Below are positions 28,470 through 38,093 of a DNA stretch of 64,000 nucleotides, in pieces. Position 1 is the stretch's first letter. Every line of letters begins with the position of its first letter. The notes beneath the pieces were generated by a model. That model saw only the letters and a list, made by a program, of their open reading frames with translations, searched no databases and was not told the origin of the DNA. The position numbers and the translations under genes were made by a program. Origin of the DNA: an uncultured Verrucomicrobiales bacterium (lineage in GTDB: Bacteria; Verrucomicrobiota; Verrucomicrobiia; Verrucomicrobiales; Akkermansiaceae); the NCBI GenBank assembly GCA_937934595.1, contig CALGZA010000037.1, positions 1 to 64,000 on the forward strand, written 5' to 3'.

Positions 28470-30704
28470 TTAATCTTCTAAGGAGAGTTTTACACCTTTA
28501 ATGACATGCTCCTTTTTTAGTGGGTATGTTGGTAGTAGGATAGCAGGTTTGTTAAGAGATGCTGGGTAGATTGCGTTAACTGGTATGCTTGAGCGATTAA
28601 ACTCGTCTCTTAGGGTTCTTGTGATATCTGGGTTTTTGCGTGTCCAGTCAGCTTTTAAAGCGACAACGTTGTTTTCTTCGAAGTATTTTTTAAGTTCTAT
28701 AGCGTTTTGTCCTGAGAACACACTGTTCTCATTTGCTTTGCAAGTTAGTCAGTTATCTGCTGTAAAATCTACATAGACCCTTTTACCGCTACTTCGTAGC
28801 TTAGCCACTTTCTCTGGTGACCAAACCTCCCAAACGAAACCGTCTTTGGTGATTTCTCTACCGGTTGTTGAGTTTTGTGGCTGGGCATTTACAGCTTTAG
28901 AAATAGCCCAATAGGCGATACCGGCAAATGTGAGCGTAGCAATAAATGATTTAATACGTGTTGACTTGGGTTTATATGGAACGCCCCAGTGTCCGTAAAT
29001 GTATAATGCAAATGCAATAGCTAGAAATGCCCATAGTAGCCAAATAGCCCCTGTTTTTCCTGTGAGACTCATGAATGCACCAAAGAAGAAGATGACGGCA
29101 GCAAACATGGGGTAGGCCATTATTTTTTTAAAAGTTACCATCCAAGCGCCGGGTTTAGGGAGCTTTTGGATCAGTTTAGGCATGAATGCTAATATTACGT
29201 ATGGGGATGCTATTCCTAGAGCAAATATAGTGAAAACGAAAAGAGACGGAAAAGTGTTTAGGTTAGTGGCGTATCCCATTACAGGAGCTACGATTGGAGC
29301 TGAGCAGGGAGTAGCAATCAGGGTGGTTAGTAATCCAGAAAAGAAAGAGCCGCTAAAGCCTTTTTTGGACTGAAGTTCATTGCCTACACCTGTGAGTTTA
29401 GTGCCCATTTCAAAAAGGCCACTTAGGTTGAGTCCCATCACGAACATAATTATAAGTATTATAGCAAGAGCGATGGGGTTTTGAAGTTGATAGCCCCAGC
29501 CGATATCTTCACCAAATGATTTGAGAACGATGAGTGTGCCTGCGAGTGCCCACATTGATACTAGAATTCCTAGACCGAACACTATGCCGTGCCATTTTAT
29601 TTTGGATTCATCTTCTCCGGCTTGCTGAGCAAAACCAGTTATTTTTAGACCAAGGACAGGGAAGACACATGGCATTATATTTAGTATCAAACCAGCAAGA
29701 AAAGCGAAAGGGATGACAGTGAGTAGGGTGAATTTTCTCTCAGTAGAGCCGTCTAGAGAGATTGCTTTTTGTGTTGTTGTAGTTTGTTGCTTATCGGAGG
29801 TGTTGTCTGATGAGGATGTATGAGGTGTGTTGTTATTCCAGTCTGTAGTGATGAAAATACTGTGTTTGTCTCCTACTAATGGAGTGGATGGGCTGTGTAG
29901 GATAGCATTGATGCTACTCAGTTTTGGTGCTGGTTCTTCTTTAAACTCGTTGCCATTATTCACGAGGCCTGTGATAGTTAACTTGGCGCCATCAGGATTT
30001 ATTTTTATAGGTTTTTGTGCATCAATTTGGCCATTGTATTCAAATAGTTGTAAATCATTTGGGAATTTATCGTTTGAGTTAATGGTTATGTTAATTGTAT
30101 CATCACGTGATGATGCAGTGATTTTCCAGTCTGAAGGGATTTTTGGGGTGGGTATGTATTTTTTCTGGTAAGTAGATATTTCTTCAAGGTAGTAGGGATT
30201 AGGTTGTGTTTTTTCTGCTGCTATAATCTGAAGTTTGTGTTTTGCTTCTTCTTGAATACAACTAACCTTACAGATTTGCCATGCGGCGTTAGCCGTTATA
30301 GATAGTTTCTCTCCTATATTTAGTGTTTTTGGAGCAGTGATCTCTGTGATGAAGTAGTTGGTTCCATCGTAACCGTATGAGTTGAGCCCATATGACAGCA
30401 TCATGTGAGGTGTGGGGAATTTAAGTTTTGAGGCTGTGAATCCACTGGGTAGTATCCATTCAACTGAGGGGATGCCTGAGACGCCAATGCCGTCATTATG
30501 GTAGTATGAGTGCCATTCTTTTGGGTGAGTGAGTTTTAGTGCTACTTTGAAAGTTTCGCCTGGTGCGATAGAGTCAGCGCTGGTTATGATGGAAGAGGAG
30601 GATTTTATATCGTTCTGGGTATCTCCAAGCTGTGCGTTTGATGTGTTTGTGATGGCGATGTTGATGCTGGCTATGCAGAGCAGGGTGATGAAGAAGTTTT
30701 TCAT
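28470..30704 (-). CDS. DsbD-family thiol:disulfide interchange protein with in-frame TGA at the C-terminal CxxC (candidate selenoprotein)
   Basis: Two ORFs in the same frame (30704..28749 and 28721..28470), interrupted only by TGA at 28751..28749. Upstream: N-terminal DsbD-alpha-like domain with CKVSC, transmembrane NIMPCVFPVLGLKI and ATPCSAPIVAPVMGY. Across the stop: RVYVDFTADN-[TGA]-LTCKANENSVFSGQNAIELKKYFEENNVVALKADWTRKNPDITRTL, a thioredoxin-fold domain. 744 residues if TGA (codon 652) is decoded. Confidence 0.85.
28713..28731 (-). promoter_or_regulatory. Candidate bacterial SECIS hairpin
   Basis: mRNA sense 5'-UGAGAACA GUG UGUUCUCA-3': perfect 8-bp stem, 3-nt loop starting with G, stem starts 17 nt and loop 25 nt after the in-frame UGA. 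Confidence 0.65.
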
Positions 30705-30846
30705 GGATATTGGTTCTGGTTTCGGTGGCGTTAGGGTAATGAGTTTGCGTGATTTGGGAAGTGTGAAGATGTGACTTGTTACTTAGGTGAGCGTTTCTGG
30801 GAGGTGATTTATTCCGGGGAATTTGATTTTTTTGACTGGGAGGGGA

Positions 30847-31746
30847 TTATTTTGGTCTGGCGACTAGGATTCCGGCGTGTTTTTTGAATTTATTGAGGTA
30901 TCCTGATATGGTGGAGTCTATGACTACTTTTTTGTAGGTGGTGGATGCGTGCATGAAGCGGGCTCTGCCTTTATCGTCTTTGATAATGATGCCTACGTGT
31001 GAGCAGTAGCTGCCGTTTCCGTGCCTGGCGATGCCTATGATGTCACCGTTTTTGAGGTGTTTTTCGATGCTGGGTACTTTAGATTTGGGGATCATTTTGA
31101 CTTTCATGGCTGTCATTTTGCGCTCGGATTTGGCCATGAGGGGGCGGAGTTCTGGGTTGTGTTTGAGGTAGCGGTAGTGTTTCCAGAGGAGAGACATTTC
31201 GTTGCATTGGTTTGGCATGGTGGCGGTGGGGAATTTTTTGGTGATGTCCTTGATGTTTTTTCGTTTGTGGTTGTCTGTGAACCATTCTGCGAGGTAGTGA
31301 ATGCGGTCAAGGTAGTTTCCATTACAGGTTCCGCCACGGTAGCGGGTGTGTTCTATCTGAGCGAGTAGGTGGGTGGGGGTGTATTTTTTCTGTGGGGTTT
31401 CGAGCATTTTTGAGATTCCCATGACGACTTCGAAGAATGTCCAGCAGTCGAGTCCTTGGAGGTTTACGGATGGGGATTCGATTTTGTTGTGGATTTCTAG
31501 TGTGTATGCTTTGTATGGTGTTCCGTTTAGTTCTAGTGCGATTTTTGCCATGCGGTCTCCCATGGGGAGTTTTTGCCAGTTGTTGGAGATGGCTTTTTTT
31601 GTGATTTGGTTGAATTTTTGTTTTCCGATGAAGGTGGTGGACTGTGGTAGCATTTCTCGGGCTTGAGAGCTTATGGAGCAGATGGTGTATAGTAGGGCGA
31701 TGATGAGTGCTGCGGAGCGTTTTATTGTTTTTTGGTTTTTATTCAT
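30847..31746 (-). CDS. DUF1460-type (N-acetylmuramoyl-L-alanine amidase-like, NlpC/P60-related) exported protein
   Basis: ORF to 31788, likelier start MNKNQKTIKRS at 31746; GLDCWTFFEVVMGI and GDIIGIARHGNGSYCSHVGIIIKDDKGRARFMHAST. Confidence 0.75.
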   Translation of the reverse strand: MNKNQKTIKRSAALIIALLYTICSISSQAREMLPQSTTFIGKQKFNQITKKAISNNWQKLPMGDRMAKIALELNGTPYKAYTLEIHNKIESPSVNLQGLDCWTFFEVVMGISKMLETPQKKYTPTHLLAQIEHTRYRGGTCNGNYLDRIHYLAEWFTDNHKRKNIKDITKKFPTATMPNQCNEMSLLWKHYRYLKHNPELRPLMAKSERKMTAMKVKMIPKSKVPSIEKHLKNGDIIGIARHGNGSYCSHVGIIIKDDKGRARFMHASTTYKKVVIDSTISGYLNKFKKHAGILVARPK

Positions 31747-31891
31747 GTGTTGATGGTAATTTATTTGGTGAGATATGCAATCAGGCAATGTTAAGGGTGT
31801 CTTGTTTTTAATGATGGTGTGTGTGAGGTGTTTTTGAGGATGTTATTTTCTCTTTCCGTAATCGCTTGCAAATCATTAAAAATGGGTTTAG

Positions 31892-32551
31892 TTGAGACCA
31901 GCGATGAAATTCAAATTACTCATAGGTAAGTTTTTTAGCGTAGTGCCTTTTGTGGTATTATTGGCTTCGTGCGAGGAGGTTCCTGATGTGGTTGAGGTGG
32001 TTGAACGCAGGGAGTTGTGTCAGTATGATGATCCTAAGGTTTATCGTAGTGGTTATAGTTCATGGGTTGGAGATCAGCCATTGCATTGGAGGAGGGTGAA
32101 TGGGACACGGTATCGCTTGTTGAATTATGCTGTAGGTGAGGCTACTGAGGTGGCTGTAGGTCAGGTGAATGGTGGCGGTGTATTGGCTAATTTGAATCGG
32201 TGGCGGGGAGAGTTTGGTGAGGGTGCTTTGCAGAGTTTGGATGGTTTAGAGCGTTTTGAGATGCTGGAGGGTAGGGAGGCTTATGCGATAAGGCTTAAGG
32301 GTAGTTTTAAGAAGAAGGTAGCTGGAATGCCGGTAAAGGCAGAGGGCTGGGGTGTGAATGGAGTGATATGTGATGTAGGTGGGGGTGTGATGGTGACTAT
32401 TAAGATGATGGGTCCGGAGGAGGAGGTGGATGTGGAGTATGAAAACTTGATAGAGTTTGCGAAGAACTTACGTTTTAATTACCTTCAGGAACCGAGTGAG
32501 AGGTCTAAGAAGAATGGGTCTATGGATAAATCTGATGGAGGTGGATATTAA
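31892..32551 (+). CDS. Putative lipoprotein, unknown function
   Basis: 219 aa; lipobox VVLLASC near N-terminus; immediately precedes ResB-like gene. Confidence 0.55.
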   Translation: MRPAMKFKLLIGKFFSVVPFVVLLASCEEVPDVVEVVERRELCQYDDPKVYRSGYSSWVGDQPLHWRRVNGTRYRLLNYAVGEATEVAVGQVNGGGVLANLNRWRGEFGEGALQSLDGLERFEMLEGREAYAIRLKGSFKKKVAGMPVKAEGWGVNGVICDVGGGVMVTIKMMGPEEEVDVEYENLIEFAKNLRFNYLQEPSERSKKNGSMDKSDGGGY

Positions 32552-32552
32552 G

Positions 32553-33764
32553 ATGGCTAAGAAGAAGAAACATATGGGGCTGAGGGTGCTGGACTTTTTT
32601 TCTGGCTATTTGTTAGCTGTGACATGCCTAGTGCTGCTTGGTTTGTTGGTGTGGTTTAGTACGTTGGAGATGCAAGATGTGGGTTTGTCTAAGACGTTGG
32701 AGAGGTATTATAGTCACAAGACGATTTTTGTAGTTCCTGAGATTAATGGTGGGAAGTCAGTTTATATTCCTTTGCCGGGTGCGTATTGGGTATGTTGTGT
32801 TTTGTTTATCAATATGGTGCTGGGAGGGATTATAAGGATACGCAAGAATGTGAGGAATGTGGGAGCAGTGATTTCCCATTTTGCTATTGCTGCTTTATTG
32901 GTTGTGGGGCAGGTGGATCACCATCAATCTATTCGTGGTAAGATGGAGTCTTATCAGGGTGAGAAGTATGATTACGCGACGAAGTTTGAGTTTACTTCTA
33001 TTGAGGTTTCTGAGTTTGATGAGGAGGGGAAGAAGAAGTCTCCTTACGTTATAAAGCATGATATGATTAAGGACCTGAATGATAAGGTGCGTAAATTTAC
33101 TTTTAAAGATTTACCATTTGATCTTGAGGTAAGGCATTTCAGGGAGCATGTGGTTGTTAGGAATGGTGCTAATTATGCTAGGGGTAAGGATTCTGGTGAG
33201 TTAGTTGATGGTTTCTTCCTTCAGCCTGCTGAGTTTGATGTTAAGATGGATTATTATAATTATGGGTGTTATGTCATGGTTAGGCCTAATGATGGTTCAC
33301 CTGGTAGGAAGATACTTCTGAGTAGGTCGATAGGTTTTCCGCAGACTTTTTCTGTGGGTGGTAAGCTTTATGGAATAGAGATGCCAAATGAGATATGGAA
33401 TATGCCGTTTTCTGTTGATTTGATTAATTCTGTTGGTGAGTATTACCCTGGTACGAAAAAGGCGAGTAAGTTCCAGAGTACGATAGCGTGGACTGGAGAT
33501 GAGGGTGAGGAGGAGAAGATTGAGACGATCAAGATGAATCAGCCGATGCGTTATAAAGGGTTTACGCTTTATCAAGCTAGTTGGAATGAGCCTATAAATG
33601 GCTTGGAGTATTCTGGATTTGAGATAGTGACTAATCCTGCTGATAGGTGGCCTGAGTATTGCTTATGGGTTTCTGCCTTTGGGTTATTTTTGCATTTTGC
33701 TTTAAAGTTGATCTCTTATTTAGATAGGGAGACGAGACCAGCAGTAAGGAGGGATTTATCATGA
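32553..33764 (+). CDS. ResB-like cytochrome c biogenesis protein
   Basis: ORF from 32457; internal start MAKKKKHMGLRVLDFFSGYLLAVTCLVLLGLL at 32553. QPMRYKGFTLYQASW, C-terminal TM and partner CcsA gene downstream. Confidence 0.8.
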   Translation: MAKKKKHMGLRVLDFFSGYLLAVTCLVLLGLLVWFSTLEMQDVGLSKTLERYYSHKTIFVVPEINGGKSVYIPLPGAYWVCCVLFINMVLGGIIRIRKNVRNVGAVISHFAIAALLVVGQVDHHQSIRGKMESYQGEKYDYATKFEFTSIEVSEFDEEGKKKSPYVIKHDMIKDLNDKVRKFTFKDLPFDLEVRHFREHVVVRNGANYARGKDSGELVDGFFLQPAEFDVKMDYYNYGCYVMVRPNDGSPGRKILLSRSIGFPQTFSVGGKLYGIEMPNEIWNMPFSVDLINSVGEYYPGTKKASKFQSTIAWTGDEGEEEKIETIKMNQPMRYKGFTLYQASWNEPINGLEYSGFEIVTNPADRWPEYCLWVSAFGLFLHFALKLISYLDRETRPAVRRDLS

Positions 33765-35920
33765 ATATGAGAGTAAGAATACTTGGGTTCTGTCTGACGA
33801 TGATCGTTATTTTAGTGGTGGCATATGCTGGCATCAGTAGTTTGGTAGTGAGCGCGTTGTTAAAAGATGTGGAGGGATATGAGGTGTGGGATGAGCGTGT
33901 TGTTTCTGAGATGCAGACGCTGCCGGTACAGGATGGGGGCAGGGTGAAGCCTTTTCAGACTCTGGCGAGGCGTTACATGTATGGGATGCATGGTGATAGG
34001 ACGATGAAGGTGTCTATAGGTGGTGAGAAGACGAAGCTGAGTCCTACTGAGTGGTTAATGGATGTGATATTTCGTCCTGAGTTAGCGGATGATTTGCCTA
34101 CATTTAGGGTAGATAACTCTGCGATACTTGAGCAGTTGGGGATGGATGTAAATTCTTTACGTGATAGGTATAGTTATAATCAGATAAGGCCTTATCTTCG
34201 CAAGTTACAGAAAGAGTATGAGAGTATATTAGCTAAAATTAAGAGATTAGGTGATGATAGTCTTACGCCTCGGCAGCAACAGACTATTGCTTTTGTTAGG
34301 CTGTTGCAGAGTTATCATTCTCTGAAGAATCCTTTTATTTTGTCAGCTGAGGTGAAAAAGGCTACGGGTTATGGTAGTATGAAGGATTTCTTTGTTACTG
34401 GTAGTACATTGGAAGAGCGCCTATTGAATACTGGTGGTGATAAGATGTCGATTATTGGTATTTTAGACAGTAAGATAGTGGCTGATGCTATATTGTTATC
34501 TGATATTAGTAGTCTAGGTGAGGTCTCTAAATTGTTATTAAACCCTACTTCTGGTAAGCGTGAGTGGCAGTCTATAGGAGAGAGGTTTGCTAAGGTAGCG
34601 AAGCCTAATCAGGCGGCGTATCGGCTCTATGCGGAGCAGGTAGCTGAGCTGAAGCAGAAGCATGGTGAACTGGGTGCTAATACCATTGAAGCGTTTTATG
34701 CTGATTACCTTGAAGTTTTTCAGGCGTATATGAAAAGGCAGAAGAGTTATCCAGATGGTCTGATGGAGGAATTGGTAGAGCTGGAAAAGTTACAGGCGCC
34801 TTACACTGGAGGTAGTTCTGATGAGCAATTGAGAGCTATTTCCTCGTTTAAGGCGGCTTATGAGAGTGAGGTTGATTTTGGCGATGTGGGAGGAGACATT
34901 AAAGCGGAGGTGTATCTTAATAAGTTAGATTATTTTAATAATGGTATAGCTATATTGTTGTTAGCGGGGGTGTTTTTGATAGCGATGTGTTTGTGTGTGG
35001 GGACGAAGGCGAGTCGAGTTTTGTATTGGTGTGTTTATGGTTTAACGGCAGCAGCTTGTTTGTTTACGATAGCTGGGATTGTTCATCGTTCGGTTATTAT
35101 GGGTAGGCCACCTATTGGTACGTTGTATGATACGATGCCCTTTATAGCTGGTGCGGGTTTATTATTGTTAGTTTTGGTAGAGTTGATTCACCGGAAGGCT
35201 ATTTTGTTAGGGGTTTCTGTATGTTTTGGTGTGGCGATCCTGTTTTTGGCGAAGAGGTATGAGGTGAGTGAGGCGAAAGACCAGATGGATCCTTTGGTTG
35301 CTGTATTGAAATCGAATTACTGGCTTGCTACGCATGTTGTGATGATTACTTTGGGTTATATGGGTGGGATAGTGGCTGCTTGCATATCACATTTTTATAT
35401 TATTGGTAGGGCCTTTGGGGTGATAGTGGATAAGAATGATAGGAAGTATTTGACTAAGATTGTTTACGGTATGGTAGCGTTCACGTTGCTATTTAGTCTT
35501 ATTGGGACGATTCTGGGTGGTGTATGGGCTGCGGATTCTTGGGGTAGATTTTGGGGTTGGGATCCGAAGGAGAATGGAGCTTTATTGATAGTGATCTGGA
35601 TGCTTGTGATTTTACATGCTCGTTTGGGTGGTTATATAAGGGAGATAGGTCTTCATGTATGTAGTGTCTTTGGATTTGCGATTATTGTGTTTTCATGGTG
35701 GCATGTAAACTTTTTGGGAGTTGGTTTACACAACTATGGTTTTACAAGTAGTGCTGCGATGACAAATATATGGATGTTTTATGGTATGGAGTTTTTGATC
35801 ATGCTGATAGGGGGAGGGATGGCATGGGTTATCCATGAGAGGAAGGCAGCTGAGAAGATGCGTAAGAAGTTGGAGGCTGAGAATGGAGGGGATTCAGAGG
35901 TGGAGGTTGTTGAGAATTAG
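33761..35920 (+). CDS. ccsA: CcsA/CcmF-type cytochrome c assembly protein with long periplasmic N-terminal domain
   Basis: 719 aa; WGRFWGWDPKENGALLIVIWMLVILHAR and FSWWHVNFLGVGLHNYGF haem-handling motif; overlaps resB end by 4 bp. Confidence 0.9.
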   Translation: MNMRVRILGFCLTMIVILVVAYAGISSLVVSALLKDVEGYEVWDERVVSEMQTLPVQDGGRVKPFQTLARRYMYGMHGDRTMKVSIGGEKTKLSPTEWLMDVIFRPELADDLPTFRVDNSAILEQLGMDVNSLRDRYSYNQIRPYLRKLQKEYESILAKIKRLGDDSLTPRQQQTIAFVRLLQSYHSLKNPFILSAEVKKATGYGSMKDFFVTGSTLEERLLNTGGDKMSIIGILDSKIVADAILLSDISSLGEVSKLLLNPTSGKREWQSIGERFAKVAKPNQAAYRLYAEQVAELKQKHGELGANTIEAFYADYLEVFQAYMKRQKSYPDGLMEELVELEKLQAPYTGGSSDEQLRAISSFKAAYESEVDFGDVGGDIKAEVYLNKLDYFNNGIAILLLAGVFLIAMCLCVGTKASRVLYWCVYGLTAAACLFTIAGIVHRSVIMGRPPIGTLYDTMPFIAGAGLLLLVLVELIHRKAILLGVSVCFGVAILFLAKRYEVSEAKDQMDPLVAVLKSNYWLATHVVMITLGYMGGIVAACISHFYIIGRAFGVIVDKNDRKYLTKIVYGMVAFTLLFSLIGTILGGVWAADSWGRFWGWDPKENGALLIVIWMLVILHARLGGYIREIGLHVCSVFGFAIIVFSWWHVNFLGVGLHNYGFTSSAAMTNIWMFYGMEFLIMLIGGGMAWVIHERKAAEKMRKKLEAENGGDSEVEVVEN

Positions 35921-35925
35921 TAGAT

Positions 35926-36519
35926 ATGGCTGGTTCGATTAAGCTTGGGGTTTTGGGTTCTGGATCTGGTTCGAATATGCAGGCGATTATTGATGCGATT
36001 GAATCTGGTGATTTGCATGCTGAGATTGTTTTGGTGATGTCAGATTATGAGGATGCTTATATTTTGGAGCGGGCTAGGAGGGCGGGTATCAGGGCTGAGG
36101 TGATAGACTGTGGTGGTTATAAGACGAAGTTTCCTGATGAGAGGCAGGCTGTGGTGGCTTCTAGATTAAGAGATGCTGGTGTGGATATTGTTTGTTTGGC
36201 TGGGTTTATGCGTTTGGTGAAGCGTCCGCTTTTGGATGTGTTTCCGGATAGGATTTTGAATATTCATCCTTCGCTTTTACCGGCTTATCCTGGGCTGATG
36301 GCTTGGAAGCAGGCGGTTGATGCTGGAGCAGAGGAGAGTGGTTGTACGGTTCATTATGTGGATGCGGGGATGGATACTGGGCCGATTATTATGCAGGCCA
36401 GGGTTCCTGTGTTAGATGGTGATGATGCGGCTAGTTTACATGCTAGGATTCAGGTGGCTGAGCATGGTTTGTATCCTAAGGCGATAGGCCAGGTGGCTGA
36501 GGAGCTGTGTTTGGGGTGA
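35926..36519 (+). CDS. purN: Phosphoribosylglycinamide formyltransferase
   Basis: LGVLGSGSGSNMQAIIDAI, LAGFMRLVKRPLLDVFPDRILNIHPSLLPAYPGLMAWKQAVDAG, GCTVHYVDAGMDTGPII. Confidence 0.93.
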   Translation: MAGSIKLGVLGSGSGSNMQAIIDAIESGDLHAEIVLVMSDYEDAYILERARRAGIRAEVIDCGGYKTKFPDERQAVVASRLRDAGVDIVCLAGFMRLVKRPLLDVFPDRILNIHPSLLPAYPGLMAWKQAVDAGAEESGCTVHYVDAGMDTGPIIMQARVPVLDGDDAASLHARIQVAEHGLYPKAIGQVAEELCLG

Positions 36520-36897
36520 GGTGGGTTTTGCTTTTTTTTTGGGATGCGCTGGGATCTTAGATGGGTTGCTTTTTTTGTTTTTTTGTAGACAAATGCTGGG
36601 GGTGTTTTCGCTTGTTTAGTGAATTTTTATTAATGATGGGTTGTCCGGAGAGGCAACTGGAATAACGAAAAAGAGAGCTAATTATGAGTAAGGTCGGTCA
36701 AATGGCTATAAGATTGGGAGGTATGTTGCCTCTGGTTTTGTTGATTGTTGTCGATGGTGGTTGTTTGTGCTTTGGTTGTTTGTGCTTTGGTTGTTTATTG
36801 TTGGTTTTTTTTGGGTGTTTTTCGTTTGAGAGTTCTGGTTGTTTGATGGCGGCTGGATTGTTATAGTTAAATAGGAAACTTTAATTAAATTATAGAG

Positions 36898-38058
36898 ATG
36901 AAATTGATACAGTGCAGTAGGAGTTTTATGATGAAGATGTTGTTTTTAGGGTGCATTGCTGGGTCTGCTTTTTATTTGTATGCGTATCGTGGTGGAGCTA
37001 CATCAGGTGCTGATTTTAGTTTTGATAATTCGCCTATTGATCGGTCTCAGGGTGGTAGTTATGCGGGTATGCTGGAGAAGGCTCAGCAGTCTGTAGTGTC
37101 TGTGTATACGGCTGAGTTGGTTCAGTATTTACGTTATGGCGGGTCATCGAGAGATGATTTGTTGAGGGAGTTTTTAGGCCTGCCAAGGTCCGGTAGGCGG
37201 GGTTCGAGTATTGAGACACGGAAGGTTCCTCAGGGGGTGGGTTCTGGTGTGATAGTGGACTCTAATGGTTATATTATTACGAATGATCATGTGATAGCGA
37301 ATCAACAGCGCGGAGTGGCTGATGAGATATTAGTGCGTTTGAGTAATGGGAAGGAGTATAAGGCGAGGGTTGTGGGGCGGGATCCTAAGACGGATATAGC
37401 GGTATTGAAGGTGGATGCTCGTGGGTTACCGGTAGCGAAGATAACGGATAGTGAGGCGACGAAGGTGGGAGATGTTGTTTTTGCGATAGGTAATCCGATG
37501 GGAGTTGGTTTGACAGTTACGAGTGGTATTATTTCTGCGAAGAATAGAAACATTGGAATATATGGGGCTGAGGGGTATGAGAATTTTATACAGACTGATG
37601 CATCGATTAATCCTGGGAATTCTGGTGGTGCATTGGTAGATGTGCGGGGACGATTGATAGGAATAAATTCTGCTATTATGTCGAGGTCAGGTGGTAATGT
37701 AGGGATAGGTTTTGCGATACCGTCACGTTTAGCAGTGGATGTTAGTAAGCAGTTGATACGAGATGGGAAGGTTCAGAGGAGGACTGTAGGGGTGTATATA
37801 TCCTTGTTGACTGGTAGGCAAGCTAAGGGGCTGGGTGTGCGGGAGAATTCAGTTTTTATAAAGGGTGTGGTAGCGGGTAGTTCTGCTGAGAAGGCAGGAA
37901 TAAAGGCTGGTGATGTGGTGACAAAAATTAATGGTAGGGCGATAGAGGGCTTAGGGAGTTTTCGTTCATCGGTAGCTCATTTGAAGAAGGGTGAGCGGAT
38001 TGAGGTTATGGTGGTGAGGGGTAAGAAGGAGTTTAAGTTGAATTTGACGGTTGAGTAA
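36898..38058 (+). CDS. HtrA/DegP-like serine protease with PDZ domain
   Basis: 386 aa; GVIVDSNGYIITNDHVI (His), KTDIAVLKV (Asp), TDASINPGNSGGALVD (Ser), C-terminal PDZ. Confidence 0.92.
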   Translation: MKLIQCSRSFMMKMLFLGCIAGSAFYLYAYRGGATSGADFSFDNSPIDRSQGGSYAGMLEKAQQSVVSVYTAELVQYLRYGGSSRDDLLREFLGLPRSGRRGSSIETRKVPQGVGSGVIVDSNGYIITNDHVIANQQRGVADEILVRLSNGKEYKARVVGRDPKTDIAVLKVDARGLPVAKITDSEATKVGDVVFAIGNPMGVGLTVTSGIISAKNRNIGIYGAEGYENFIQTDASINPGNSGGALVDVRGRLIGINSAIMSRSGGNVGIGFAIPSRLAVDVSKQLIRDGKVQRRTVGVYISLLTGRQAKGLGVRENSVFIKGVVAGSSAEKAGIKAGDVVTKINGRAIEGLGSFRSSVAHLKKGERIEVMVVRGKKEFKLNLTVE

Positions 38059-38093
38059 ATTGCTGGATTAGATTTTTTTGTTGAGGGTTTATA

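Noticed and set aside
28470-28721. Separate 83-aa gene MFSGQNAIELKK...
   Set aside because: Not an independent gene; it is the in-frame continuation of the DsbD gene beyond the TGA.
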